DNA of 64,000 bases, from NCBI GenBank assembly GCA_949358305.1, contig OX442317.1, positions 16,124,491-16,188,490 on the forward strand, read 5' to 3'. Of the stretch, positions 11,001 to 21,078 are shown one piece after another. The first letter of the stretch is position 1, and every line of letters begins with the position of its first letter. The notes beneath the pieces are model-generated. The model made no database searches. It was not told where the DNA came from and worked only from the letters and a program-made list of their open reading frames with translations. A program made the position numbers and the translations under genes. The stretch is from Strigamia acuminata. Its lineage: Eukaryota; Arthropoda; Chilopoda; Geophilomorpha; Linotaeniidae.

Positions 11001-13167
11001 CTTCGTTCGTATACGAGGTGTATACACGTCGTATACAACTTGTATACGACTTGTAAACGATTCGTTTACGATTACGATCAAAATACGAGCTCGTATACAA
11101 CGCGTATACGAGCGAGTGGAAATCATCGACCATCTCGAATACGACTCGAATTCGATTCGTATTCGATTCGAATACGATTCGAATTCGATTCGAATACGAA
11201 TACGATCAAAATACGAACTCGTAACAACTCGAATACGAATCAAAGTCCGGGAAACAAAAATCATCGACCATCTCGTATACGATTCGAAAGCGAATCGAAT
11301 ACGATTTCGCGTTGAAAAAGGACAAAACTCGTATTCGATTCGAAAGCGAATCGAATACGATTTCGCTTGGGAAAAGGACTCGAATGCGCCTCCACGTTGC
11401 AATGCGCATTTGTGTAAACGATGATGGAATCCCCTGCTTAAATACTGGCTATCGCGTCACGTAACAGCAACGTGCCACGTCACGTAATTGCAACGTGCCG
11501 CGCTATGCCACACAATGTGCCGCCGCGATAGGCCATCGAACCCGAATGTGTGTGATGCGAAACGCGCGAGTACACGCGCGGAGAACGCGCGGCAATGCTA
11601 GCAACAGGAGCGCAACTGCCCAAGAAATTGCTCAACAATAAAAGGCACGTGGAAGCACGTGCCTGAAACAATAGGCACTTCAAATAAAGTTATTGTTAAA
11701 AAACGGGCTTGAAAACCAACAATTACACAATAATTAAGGGGCAAGAAATGAACTTTGCTGCAATGCAAAGTTCTCAAAATACAGAGAAATGAAAGTTACA
11801 CTTGTATAAAGAATTGACAATGTTTGAAACCAATAAAAACTACAAAAACACACTTGTAAAAAACCCAAAACAACCCCCAGAATGAATTATTTGACTCAAA
11901 TTAACCCTAAAACAGTCTTGGAGGTCGTGCAGACGACAGAGTCGGATCGGAAGGTTGCTAAAACCTGACGCCAAAACTAGCAATGGGACAGCTAGTTAGA
12001 AAACAGCTTTTTCATCAATCATGAACGCTGAAAACCTCACCCAGGGGTAGAAAATGATGGAGAGAACGTTTTCGCCATCTAAAACGGTCTAAAACGGGTC
12101 TAAAATGCCTAAACCGGCGCCTGGAACGTGGCGCAGTTGTTGGGTCAAATATTGTCAAAAATCAGTGGAAATTTGTCAAATACTGGCAAAAATCTGCTGA
12201 AATTTGTCAAAAATTGCCAAATTTTGGCGCAAGTTACGTGAGGTTTGCGCGCATCCAACTATGACGAAAAATCCATGCGTGTGCACGCGCGATTTACTGG
12301 CGCGTTGGAAGCGTTAAAATAAATTTTTCCAATATCTAACACAATTTGCACCGAATTATGGCAATTTTTGACAAATTTACATGGATTTTTGCCAGTATTT
12401 GACAAATTTCCACGGATTTTTGACAATATTTGACAAATTCCAGACAAATTTCAGACAAATTTCAATTAATTTTAGAAATTTTATGAGAAATTTCAGCAAA
12501 TGTTTGAGGATTGAGGAAATCTTCTGAAATTTGTCAAATATAGGCAAAAATCTTCTGAAATTTGTCAAATACAGGCAAAAATCTGCTGAAATTTGTCAAA
12601 AATTGCCCAAATTCCGTGCAAGTTTTGCAAGTTTTGCGCGCATCAAATTGTATGCGCGCCTATACTATTGCACGAGCGCATTGACGCGTGATGAACACCG
12701 ACCACGTTTACGAAGTGAATTCGAGCTACAAAAGTATCGAGTCGCCATTCTATGATGGAAAAAAAAAATTAAGTGTAAACAAACAAAATAAAAACTTTAA
12801 TATACAAGAAACGTACAATTCCACTCAACTTTGTTTCAAATTTTATTTATTGGATCATTGAAAATAAACAGTAGTGTTGTGCACTGTACGCTTAAGTGTA
12901 TACCGGCGATGCGTTGTTTTGTGGTGGGGATTTGCCTCGATAATTGATCTTTTCTCTTTGTTTGCAATATTTTTTTGGCCTTTTTTGTTGATTTTTCGGT
13001 TTGAAATTGTTTTTTTCCGGTGTAATTTAAGTGGTGGAAGGTTGTTGCGTGTGTTGAGGGTAATTTTGGCGGTTTTTGGGTCGGGATTAGTGTTTTCAGC
13101 GATTTTTTATCGGTATTTGGGGTTTGATGCAGCGGATAGCGCATGCGAATCGCCGTCGACCGTAGCA
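11001..13167. repeat. Right arm of 4.4-kb palindrome
   Basis: Mirror of 8754-10920, ending GTCGACCGTAGCA. From about 11488 onward the arm is also the first unit of the 1,685-bp tandem satellite that continues to 16134. Confidence 0.85.
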
Positions 13168-14852
13168 TTAGCAATTGCAACGTGCCGCGCTATGCCACAC
13201 AATGTGCCGCCGCGATAGGCCATCGAATCCGAATGTGTGTGATGCGAAACGCGAGTACGCGCGCGGAGAACGCGCGGCAATGCTAGCAACAGGAGCGCAA
13301 CTGCCCAAGAAATTGCTCAACAATAAAAGGCACGTGGAAGCACGTGCCTGAAACAATAGGCACTTCAAATAAAGTTATTGTTAAAAAACGGGCTTGAAAA
13401 CCAACAATTACACAATAATTAAGGGGCAAGAAATGAACTTTGCTGCAATGCAAAGTTCTCAAAATACAGAGAAATGAAAGTTACACTTGTATAAAGAATT
13501 GACAATGTTTGAAACCAATAAAAACTACAAAAACACACTTGTAAAAAACCCAAAACAACCCCCAGAATGAATTATTTGACTCAAATTAACCCTAAAACAG
13601 TCTTGGAGGTCGTGCAGACGACAGAGTCGGATCGGAAGGTTGCTAAAACCTGACGCCAAAACTAGCAATGGGACAGCTAGTTAGAAAACAGCTTTTTCAT
13701 CAATCATGAACGCTGAAAACCTCACCCAGGGGTAGAAAATGATGGAGAGAACGTTTTCGCCATCTAAAACGGTCTAAAACGGGTCTAAAATGCCTAAACC
13801 GGCGCCTGGAACGTGGCGCAGTTGTTGGGTCAAATATTGTCAAAAATCAGTGGAAATTTGTCAAATACTGGCAAAAATCTGCTGAAATTTGTCAAAAATT
13901 GCCAAATTTTGGCGCAAGTTACGTGAGGTTTGCGCGCATCCAACTATGACGAAAAATCCATGCGTGTGCACGCGCGATTTACTGGCGCGTTGGAAGCGTT
14001 AAAATAAATTTTTCCAATATCTAACACAATTTGCACCGAATTATGGCAATTTTTGACAAATTTACATGGATTTTTGCCAGTATTTGACAAATTTCCACGG
14101 ATTTTTGACAATATTTGACAAATTCCAGACAAATTTCAGACAAATTTCAATTAATTTTAGAAATTTTATGAGAAATTTCAGCAAATGTTTGAGGATTGAG
14201 GAAATCTTCTGAAATTTGTCAAATATAGGCAAAAATCTTCTGAAATTTGTCAAATACAGGCAAAAATCTGCTGAAATTTGTCAAAAATTGCCCAAATTCC
14301 GTGCAAGTTTTGCAAGTTTTGCGCGCATCAAATTGTATGCGCGCCTATACTATTGCACGAGCGCATTGACGCGTGATGAACACCGACCACGTTTACGAAG
14401 TGAATTCGAGCTACAAAAGTATCGAGTCGCCATTCTATGATGGAAAAAAAAAATTAAGTGTAAACAAACAAAATAAAAACTTTAATATACAAGAAACGTA
14501 CAATTCCACTCAACTTTGTTTCAAATTTTATTTATTGGATCATTGAAAATAAACAGTAGTGTTGTGCACTGTACGCTTAAGTGTATACCGGCGATGCGTT
14601 GTTTTGTGGTGGGGATTTGCCTCGATAATTGATCTTTTCTCTTTGTTTGCAATATTTTTTTGGCCTTTTTTGTTGATTTTTCGGTTTGAAATTGTTTTTT
14701 TCCGGTGTAATTTAAGTGGTGGAAGGTTGTTGCGTGTGTTGAGGGTAATTTTGGCGGTTTTTGGGTCGGGATTAGTGTTTTCAGCGATTTTTTATCGGTA
14801 TTTGGGGTTTGATGCAGCGGATAGCGCATGCGAATCGCCGTCGACCGTAGCA
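13168..14852. repeat. 1,685-bp tandem satellite, second unit
   Basis: Direct repeat of 11488-13167. Matching landmarks are offset by exactly 1,685 bp, for example the CCTAAACCGGCGCCTGGAACG word and the poly-A tract before AAGTGTAAAC. Sequence identity with the neighbouring unit is very high, which suggests recent amplification. Confidence 0.85.
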
Positions 14853-16134
14853 TTAGCAATTGCAACGTGCCGCGCTATGCCACACAATGTGCCGCCGCGA
14901 TAGGCCATCGAATCCGAATGTGTGTGATGCGAAACGCGAGTACGCGCGCGGAGAACGCGCGGCAATGCTAGCAACAGGAGCGCAACTGCCCAAGAAATTG
15001 CTCAACAATAAAAGGCACGTGGAAGCACGTGCCTGAAACAATAGGCACTTCAAATAAAGTTATTGTTAAAAAACGGGCTTCAAAACCAACAATTACACAA
15101 TAATTAAGGGGCAAGAAATGAACTTTGCTGCAATGCAAAGTTCTCAAAATACAGAGAAATGAAAGTTACACTTGTATAAAGAATTGACAATGTTTGAAAC
15201 CAATAAAAACTACAAAAACACACTTGTAAAAAACCCAAAACAACCCCCAGAATGAATTATTTGACTCAAATTAACCCTAAAACAGTCTTGGAGGTCGTGC
15301 AGACGACAGAGTCGGATCGGAAGGTTGCTAAAACCTGACGCCAAAACTAGCAATGGGACAGCTAGTTAGAAAACAGCTTTTTCATCAATCATGAACGCTG
15401 AAAACCTCACCCAGGGGTAGAAAATGATGGAGAGAACGTTTTCGCCATCTAAAACGGTCTAAAACGGGTCTAAAATGCCTAAACCGGCGCCTGGAACGTG
15501 GCGCAGTTGTTGGGTCAAATATTGTCAAAAATCAGTGGAAATTTGTCAAATATAGGCAAAAATCTGCTGAAATTTGTCAAAAATTGACCAAATTCCGTGC
15601 AAGTTTTGCAAGTTTTGTGCGCATCAAGCCATGCGCGCCTATACTATTGCACGAGCGCATTGACGCGTGATGAAAACCGACCACGTTTATATCAGTGAAT
15701 TCGAGCTACAAAAGTATCGAATCGCCATTCTAGTATGGAACAAAAAAAATTAAAAAATAAAAACTTTAATATACGAGAAACGTACAATTCCACTCAACTT
15801 TGTTTCAAATTTTATTTATTGGATCATTAAAAATAAACAGTAGTGTTGTGCACTGTACACTTAAATGTATACCGCAGTACAAGTACCGCGGTCCCGGTAC
15901 TGCACCGGTACACGTAAAAACGCGAGTTTCTCAAATTTAAAAAGTTGATGTCGGCGGCGATGCGTTGTTTTGTGGTGAGAATTTGCCTCGAGAATTGATC
16001 TTATCTCTTTGTTTGCAATATTTTTTTTGGCATTCTTTGTTGATTTTTCGGTTTGAATTTGTTTTTTTCCGGTGTAATTTGAGTGGTGGAAGGTTGTTGG
16101 GGTGTGTTGAGGGCAATTTTGGTTATTTGTTGAT
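14853..16134. repeat. 1,685-bp satellite, third unit, internally deleted and diverged
   Basis: This unit begins identically to the second one, loses ~0.4 kb around 15540-15560, and carries a short unique insertion at 15884-15950 (GTACCGCGGTCCCGGTACTG type words). It ends at the junction with the outer inverted repeat. Confidence 0.75.
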
Positions 16135-16380
16135 TTTTAATTGATTTAATCGTTTTCTGTTTGTTTTTGCTGGTTTTTAATCGATTTTTCTGTATTTTTG
16201 GTCAATTTTTACCAATTGTAATTGTTATTTGTCATTCTGAATTGATTATTGTCCGATTTTATTCGATTATTGTCAGATTTCAGTCGATTTTTGTCGATTT
16301 CTAATCAATGTTTATACATTTCTTATCAAGTTTTGTATATTTTTGTTGATTTTTAATCATATTTGTTCCTTTTTAATCAA
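16135..16380. repeat. Outer inverted repeat, right copy (pairs with 7310-7540)
   Basis: T-rich units such as TTGTTGATTTTTAATCGA are the complement, in matching order, of the A-rich units at 7310-7540. They form the outer shell of the mirrored region. Confidence 0.55.
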
Positions 16381-16392
16381 AGTCGAAAACGA

Positions 16393-16734
16393 GTTGTAAA
16401 TGCGTTCGTATGCGACGCGAACGCGTATTGGAGTCGATTCCAAGTTCGTATTCCATCGCGAACGCGCATTTGAGACGTAAACAAGTTTATCTTTTTCACT
16501 CTCGCTTGATCCCCCTTTATCGCGCCTCATTGCTCCTGTGAAAAAAAATATATGAGAATGCACAGAAATGAACCTTCCAATACTTACATGAAAATTGGCA
16601 ACCTTGACACAAAACAGTCTATCGACACTCCCAACACCACCCCGGACATTTTTCGGAAGAGTTTGGTCCACCCGGAATCCGCAGAATAGTCTCCCCCGAA
16701 ATGCGGATTTCGCGGACGCCAATCCGCGAAAAGG
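16393..16734. repeat. 342-bp direct repeat, copy 1
   Basis: Same length, orientation and over 90 percent visible identity with 19281-19622. It ends in AATCCGCGAAAAGG, the right terminus of the 18-kb block, but here it is not followed by TTAA. The complement contains a GTGAGTATTGG...TTTTTTCACAG stretch that looks like a short intron. Confidence 0.8.
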
Positions 16735-17080
16735 ATAAAAAATTTCCAATGTATAAACTTTATTTCTGTTTTCAGTTTCCTGATATGATTAAAGAAAATC
16801 CTAAATATTATTTCCAAACATTTATCAAATTCTTTTCAAAAGCAGTTGTGGAGGCGTCTACTACGAACGAGTCATCGTGGGCGTCAAATTTGAATATTTT
16901 TAACTTTCTGCGTTTGCACGAATTCGCAGAATTCGTCCACTGGCATCGTGGCGACGCATGGTCGACATTTTGTATTCATATGTGACGCGCACTCTATTTA
17001 CTCACGTAGAACACACGAATCGCGCGCGTCAACGCGCACATGTAAATTTAGTTTCACTGAATCGCGTACGAGTTTTTCCC
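16735..17080. other. Unassigned spacer before the 57-bp array
   Basis: Unique-looking DNA between the direct repeat and the first 57-bp unit. It has GAATTCGCAGAATTCGTCC and CGCGCGTCAACGCGC words but no supportable gene. Confidence 0.35.
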
Positions 17081-17690
17081 TTTTTCAACGCGAAATCGTA
17101 TTCGACTCGCTTTCTAGTCGAGTACGAATTTTGCCCTTCTTCAACGCGAAATCGTATTCGACTCGCTTTCTAGTCGAGTACGAATTTTGCCCTTCTTCAA
17201 CGCGAAATCGTATTCGACTCGTTTTCGAGTCGAATGCGAATTTTGCCCTTCTTCAACGCGAAATCGTATTCGACTCGTTTTCGAGTCGAATGCGAATTCG
17301 TATTCGACTCGTTTTCGAGTCGAATGCGAATTTTGTCCTTCTTCAACGCGAAATCGTATTCGACTCGTTTTCGAGTCGAGTACGAATTTTGCCCTTCTTC
17401 AACGCGAAATCGTATTCGACTCGTTTTCGAGTCGAGTACGAGTTTTGCCCTTCTTCAACGCGAAATCGTATTCGACTCGTTTTCGAGTCGAGTACGAGTT
17501 TTGCCCTTCTTCAACGCGAAATCGTATTCGACTCGTTTTCGAGTCGAGTACGAATTTTGCCCTTCTTCAACGCGAAATCGTATTCGACTCGTTTTCGAGT
17601 CGAGTACGAGTTTTGCCCTTCTTCAACGCGAAATCGTATTCGACTCGTTTTCGAGTCGAGTACGAGTTTTGCCCTTCTTCAACGCGAAAT
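17081..17690. repeat. 57-bp palindromic repeat array, left
   Basis: About eleven units of 56-57 bp. Each holds CTTCAACGCGAAATCG followed by a 30-bp inverted pair (CGTATTCGACTCG, TTTT, CGAGTCGAGTACG). The array runs toward the second palindrome core. The long open frames it produces (FNAKSYSTRFRVEYEF repeats) are by-products of the repeat. Confidence 0.85.
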
Positions 17691-18380
17691 CGTATTCGAT
17701 TCGCTTTCGAATCGTATACGAGATGGTCGATTTTTGTTTCCCGGACTTTGATTCGTATTCGAGTTGTTACGAGTTCGTATTTCGATCGTATTCGTATTCG
17801 AATCGAATTCGAATCGTATTCGAATCGAATACGAATCGAATTCGAGTCGTATTCGAGATGGTCGATGATTTCCACTCGCTCGTATACGCGTTGTATACGA
17901 GCTCGTATTTTGATCGTAATCGTAAACGAATCGTTTACAAGTTGTATACAAGTTGTATACGACGTGTATACACCTCGTATACGAACGAAGTTTGTGAAAA
18001 CACAATTTCCAAATAAGACGTATGTGACTACTATGTGTTTTCATGTCGTAGTAAGTATCCGGTGGATTTTCCAAACTTCGTTCGTATACGAGGTGTATAC
18101 ACGTCGTATACAACTTGTATACGACTTGTAAACGATTCGTTTACGATTACGATCAAAATACGAGCTCGTATACAACGCGTATATGAGCGAGTGGAAATCA
18201 TCGACCATCTCGAATGCGACTCGAATACGATTCGAATACATCTCGAATACATCTCGAATACGAGTCGTACGAGTCAAAGTCCGGTAACGGGTCATCGTAT
18301 TCGAGTTGTTACGAGTTCGTATTTTGATCGTATTCGTATTCGAATCGAATTCGAATCGTATTCGAATCGAATACGAATTC
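17691..18380. repeat. Second palindrome core region
   Basis: The left half copies 10610-10920 and the ~80-bp centre copies 10921-11000. The right half mirrors the left for about 120 bp and then becomes a rearranged patchwork of the same CGAATACGA words. This is a second, shorter copy of the foldback family. Confidence 0.75.
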
Positions 18381-19280
18381 GCATTCGACTCGAAAACGAG
18401 TCGAATACGATTTCGCGTTGAAGAAGGGCAAAATTCGTACTCGACTCGAAAACGAGTCGAATACGATTTCGCGTTGAAGAAGGGCAAAATTCGCATTCGA
18501 CTCGAAAACGAGTCGAATACGAATTCGCATTCGACTCGAAAACGAGTCGAATACGATTTCGCGTTGAAGAAGGGCAAAACTCGTACTCGACTCGAAAACG
18601 AGTCGAATACGATTTCGCGTTGAAGAAGGGCAAAACTCGTACTCGACTCGAAAACGAGTCGAATACGATTTCGCGTTGAAGAAGGGCAAAATTCGCATTC
18701 GACTCGAAAACGAGTCGAATACGAATTCGCATTCGACTCGAAAACGAGTCGAATACGATTTCGCGTTGAAGAAGGGCAAAACTCGTACTCGACTCGAAAA
18801 CGAGTCGAATACGATTTCGCGTTGAAGAAGGGCAAAACTCGTACTCGACTCGAAAACGAGTCGAATACGATTTCGCGTTGAAGAAGGGCAAAATTCGCAT
18901 TCGACTCGAAAACGAGTCGAATACGATTTCGCGTTGAAGAAGGGCAAAACTCGTACTCGACTCGAAAACGAGTCGAATACGATTTCTCGTTGAAGAAGGG
19001 CAAAACTCGTACTCGACTCGAAAACGAGTCGAATACGATTTCGCGTTGAAGAAGGGCAAAATTCGCATTCGACTCGAAAACGAGTCGAATACGATTTCGC
19101 GTTGAAGAAGGGCAAAACTCGTACTCGACTAGAAAACGAGTCGAATACGATTTCGCGTTGAAGAAGGGCAAAATTCGCATTCGACTCGAAAACGAGTCGA
19201 ATACGATTTCGCGTTGAAGAAGGGCAAAATTCGTACTCGACTAGAAAGCGAGTCGAATACGAGATCATTTTTTGATCTGG
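18381..19280. repeat. 57-bp palindromic repeat array, right (inverted)
   Basis: About fourteen units, the reverse complement of those at 17081-17690 (CGCGTTGAAGAAGGGCAAAA words alternating with the CGACTCG-AAAA-CGAGTCG hairpin). A few units are shortened to ~35 bp. Together with the left array it forms a ~2.2-kb mirrored structure. Confidence 0.85.
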
Positions 19281-19622
19281 GTCGTGAATGCGTCCGTATG
19301 TCACGCGAACGCGTGTTGGAGTCGATTCCGAGTTCGTATTCCATCTTGAACGCGCATTGGAGACGTAAACCAGTTTATTTTACCCACTCTCGCTCGATCC
19401 CGCTTCATCGCTCCTTGTCGCTCCTGTGAAAAAAAATACATGAGAATGTGCAGAAATGAACCTTCCAATACTCACATGAAAATTGACAACCTTGACACAA
19501 AACAGTCTATTGACACTCCCAACACCACCCCGGACATTTTCCGGAAGAGTTTGGTCCACCCGGAATCCCCAGAATAGTCGCCCCCGAAATGCGGATTTCG
19601 CGGAAGCCAATCCGCGAAAAGG
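19281..19622. repeat. 342-bp direct repeat, copy 2 / right end of 18-kb block
   Basis: Matches 16393-16734. It ends in CGAAAAGG directly against TTAA (19623-19626) and the interrupted Polinton gene, so it forms the right terminus of the insertion. Confidence 0.8.
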
Positions 19623-19626
19623 TTAA
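19623..19626. repeat. TTAA target-site duplication, right copy
   Basis: Partner of TTAA at 1648-1651. The Polinton coding frame resumes with the same codon phase on this side. Confidence 0.75.
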
Positions 19627-20379
19627 TGTTGGAGTTCGTGGATACTTTACGTTTTTCACAAGTATATGAGTTGGAAAGAATTTAACTTCTTCGACTCCTA
19701 TTTTAAATTTTGAATCATACGGGTCATATCTAATTCCAAACACCGTATCTAAATGAGCCGCATTTTCGGCGTAATATTTTAAGAACTCTTGCTGTACTGC
19801 GTTTTCCGATTCTTTGTCCGTCATTTTTAATTCGAGACTTTTTCTTATGTCGCGTTGATATTTTATATTTGGAAGCACATGAGCAAATTGCCAATCATCA
19901 TCATCAACATCATCTTCTACGAGGCTCGTCTCTCCCTCTCTTTGAAATGAAACATTTTCCTCTTCATTCCCATCATCCCGGCCAAACTTAAGTCGAGGAG
20001 TTTCAATTTTACTCGAGGACAAGCTTTGGCGACTGAACTGCCTTTTTAAGGATGAACTTTCCCAAGGTAAGAGCGGTGATTCTAGATCCATTTCGTACTT
20101 TAAATTATGGGACTTACTTGTAATGGGTGTGAAAGATGACAACTCTCTTTTAATGGGAGTGGAAGGTGAGGATTTGAAAGTCGTAGGTGGTAGAGCAAGG
20201 GGTGGAGATAGTTGCTGCTGCTGCTGCGGCAGGCTATGCAATGCAGCAGTTACAGGTTTGAAGAATGCACCGAGCGCTTCATCTTCGGATCCTCTGTTTA
20301 ACTTATCTTGCAGAAACTTTTTTTTCAAGCTCTGTTTTAATTTCTCGTAATTTCCACGCTGCTGTTTATTCATGTTCAT
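19623..20379 (-). pseudogene. N-terminal half of Polinton DUF8207-type protein (split by insertion)
   Basis: 252 codons from the ATG at complement 20377-20379. Layout: a basic N-terminus, ALGAFFKPVTAAL at residues ~31-43, a Gln/Pro/Ser-rich linker, an acidic stretch with EDDVDDDDW, and the start of the DUF8207 core (HLDTVFGIRYDPYDSKFKIG, then VKNVKYPRTPT), where the 18-kb block begins. The start overlaps the end of the ATPase gene by 14 nt in another frame, typical of Polinton compaction. The remaining C-terminal part is at 1181-1651. A short foreign tail is read from the insert before a stop at 19507. As it stands the gene is broken. Confidence 0.85.
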
Positions 20380-21043
20380 TTTTTAAAAATGGGGAAAATT
20401 TATTTTTATATCTCCCGCTCGACATAGACTTGGTCTTGTCAATGGTGAGAAAGCCAAACGTATCATCATCCCAACACGACTTACACATGTCTCTGAATCG
20501 AACGTACGTCATGTCCGTTCCAACATGGTTGTCAAAAACGTGTTTCATGTTTCTTTCGTCTTGTCTGAACATGATTATTAAATTGGCATTGTCTCTTATC
20601 ACCTGTTTTGGGATTCGGCTATAAGTCTGACACAAGTAAAAAGAGTCTACGTTACTATGACGGCCCTGGGCAAAATATTTCTCAATATTATGTTGCTTGT
20701 CGGTCATCACATCATCAAACACAAAAATAGACTTGTTCACGGATTTATCAAAAAGTTGTTCGGGAGACGGCACATCCTCGTTGCTCGGGAAGAAATGAGC
20801 TACCTGTTTGCCCAATTCCGATTCTAGATCCTCGAACAACTCTCTTAACCGCTCGTATTTTGGTTGAAATAAAGTTTTAGAAAACACCATCAGCTTGTCG
20901 AACCGTAGCCAATGCAGGAAGTTTAGCAACAGATTCGTTTTCCCACATTCAGCCGGGCCACACATGATGCATCTTATGTTTTTTGGCAGAATCGACTTAT
21001 CACATTTATCCAAACGCCCCGTGTCAAAATTTATGACATTCAT
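20366..21043 (-). CDS. Polinton packaging ATPase (FtsK/HerA-like)
   Basis: This 225-aa protein is the genome-packaging ATPase of Polintons and related double-jelly-roll viruses, predicted to pump DNA into the capsid. Walker A is GPAECGKTN at residues ~29-37 and Walker B is SIFVFDDV around residue 110. A sensor-like QTYSRIPKQVIRDNANLIIMF follows at ~140-160. Length fits the family (about 220-260 aa). The ATG start is clear, and the stop overlaps the start of the DUF8207 gene. It is divergent from the zinc-ribbon/PLA2 gene across only 35 bp. The frame is intact. Confidence 0.9.
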   Translation of the reverse strand: MNVINFDTGRLDKCDKSILPKNIRCIMCGPAECGKTNLLLNFLHWLRFDKLMVFSKTLFQPKYERLRELFEDLESELGKQVAHFFPSNEDVPSPEQLFDKSVNKSIFVFDDVMTDKQHNIEKYFAQGRHSNVDSFYLCQTYSRIPKQVIRDNANLIIMFRQDERNMKHVFDNHVGTDMTYVRFRDMCKSCWDDDTFGFLTIDKTKSMSSGRYKNKFSPFLKNEHE

Positions 21044-21078
21044 TTTTTATATTCCCGTAATAAAAAAAAAAGACAAAC
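21044..21078. promoter_or_regulatory. Short divergent promoter region
   Basis: Only 35 bp separate the ATPase start (minus) from the zinc-ribbon/PLA2 start (plus). The gap is AT-rich with TTTTTTATATTCC and a ten-A run. Any core promoter for the two transcripts must lie here or inside the opposing gene. Inferred from layout only. Confidence 0.3.

Larger units (their letters stand above)
1652..19622. mobile_element. ~18-kb TTAA-flanked insertion of palindromes and satellites
   Basis: This 17,971-bp block interrupts the Polinton DUF8207 gene and is bounded by TTAA on both sides. Its ends read CCTT... and ...AAGG, so they are short inverted termini. Both ends also carry an ATGCGGATTTC-CGGA motif within the terminal ~35 bp. 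TTAA duplication with CCT/CCC termini is the hallmark of piggyBac-superfamily insertion. No transposase ORF is visible, so the block would be non-autonomous, or an originally small element that later collected nested insertions and satellite expansion. Contents in order: unassigned DNA, interspersed hairpin repeats, a MITE, a 4.4-kb palindrome, a 1,685-bp satellite, 342-bp direct repeats and a mirrored 57-bp array. Alternative: chance TTAA flanks around a rearrangement. Confidence 0.65.

Noticed and set aside
10492-11424. Overlapping ORFs rich in RIRIEFESYSNRIRIEF on both strands
   Set aside because: They are translations of TCGTATTCGAATCG repeat words, mirrored on both strands by the palindrome. 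All frames are open because the words lack stops.
9161-15053. Repeated small ORFs (MSNIGKNLLKFVKYRQ, MTNFRRFLPIFDKFQ, MKCLLFQARAST types)
   Set aside because: They lie in the 1,685-bp satellite and palindrome arms, on both strands, and have no start or splice context.
16948-19304. ORFs of 260-379 aa with FNAKSYSTRFRVEYEFCPSS repeats
   Set aside because: Produced by the 57-bp arrays. Multiple frames and both strands are open, and there is no protein-like composition outside the repeat.
16393-19622. 342-bp repeats as LTRs of a retrotransposon
   Set aside because: There is no primer site, polypurine tract, TG...CA ends or coding capacity between them, and the interior is a palindrome.
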